64,000 nucleotides of DNA from Bedellia somnulentella. Taxonomy: Eukaryota > Arthropoda > Insecta > Lepidoptera > Bedelliidae. How positions within the stretch are numbered: the first letter of the stretch is position 1; every line of letters starts with the position of its first letter. Made by a program: the position numbers and the translations under genes. The notes beneath the pieces were generated by a model, which was not told where the DNA came from, did not search any database, and was given only the letters and a program-made list of their open reading frames with translations. Below, in pieces: positions 63,835 to 64,000 of this stretch. The DNA is taken from assembly GCA_963576735.1 (NCBI GenBank), contig OY755182.1, positions 496,001 through 560,000 of the forward strand. Reading direction: 5' to 3'.

Positions 63835-64000
63835 GCTGTGTAGTGTCGGCTTAGAATAGCACTACCCCATTCCTTCCGGTGGGTTTACGTAAGAGGCGAC
63901 TAACGGAATTGGGGCTTTAAAGGGATTTTTGGGCGATGCGGTTGGAGACCCATCACCAACAACCTTTATTTTACCATCTTTTCCCCACTCAACTTTCCAA
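63835..64000 (+). mobile_element. SINE-A copy, cut by the window edge
   Basis: GCTGTGTAGTGTCGGC to CTCAACTTTCCAA; near-consensus. Confidence 0.92.

Overview
The window looks like AT-rich, intergenic or intronic DNA from a moth or butterfly. I found no intact host gene, rRNA or functional tRNA. The lepidopteran assignment rests on the transposon fauna: Helitrons of the TC...GTCGCTAG type, a Dong/R4-type LINE in TAA repeats, and a GGGTTCCGTA-type repeat I recognise from many lepidopteran genomes. The inference is good to order level, not species. Family names below are provisional. || SINE-A (about 245 bp, over 60 full or partial copies on both strands) and SINE-B (about 300-370 bp, tRNA-like head, about 20 copies) dominate. 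Both share their last ~45 bp with the 3' end of a RTE-like LINE (LINE-Y, about 17 3'-end fragments), so LINE-Y is the likely source of their mobilisation machinery. SINE-C is a ~300 bp unit with a well-preserved tRNA-like cloverleaf, in tandem and inverted pairs. SINE-D occurs once, nested in SINE-B with a 9-bp target duplication. || Layout. 0-5.9 kb: SINEs, a 132-bp inverted-repeat element, a ~230-bp direct duplication, SINE-C and a 1030-bp Helitron. 6-12 kb: SINE-B inverted pair, an RTE relic and a Penelope-like element with its terminal repeat. 12-22 kb: a Helitron, a broken processed copy of the m6A reader YTHDC1 (13.86-14.60 kb) split by a SINE-A, and many SINEs. 22.4-27.85 kb: a LINE 3' end with a TAA tail, then two Dong/R4-type copies in series in TAA repeats. 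28-46 kb: a short Helitron, SINEs, SINE-C dimers and LINE-Y pieces separated by anonymous AT-rich DNA. 47-49 kb: a Penelope terminal-repeat insertion with a Helitron inside. 50.9-51.8 kb: an alternating SINE-A array. 52.7-53.3 kb: a lepidopteran repeat. 55.3-58.5 kb: a GCCGT/ACGGC-rich unexplained block, nested SINE-B/SINE-D, and a 387-bp inverted-repeat element. 61.5-62.5 kb: a PIF/Harbinger-like element with TTA duplications. || No genes work together here in the operon sense. The interaction visible is between transposons: tails of one element (TATG, TAA or ATGTT microsatellites, or the SINE-B hairpin) repeatedly serve as landing sites for the next. Only the second Dong-type copy retains a long reverse transcriptase reading frame, and it is 5' truncated and carries an amber stop. 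I found no convincing new defence or regulatory system. The strongest non-routine signals are the shared 3' tail, the serial microsatellite insertions, the YTHDC1 retrocopy and the SINE-C dimers.
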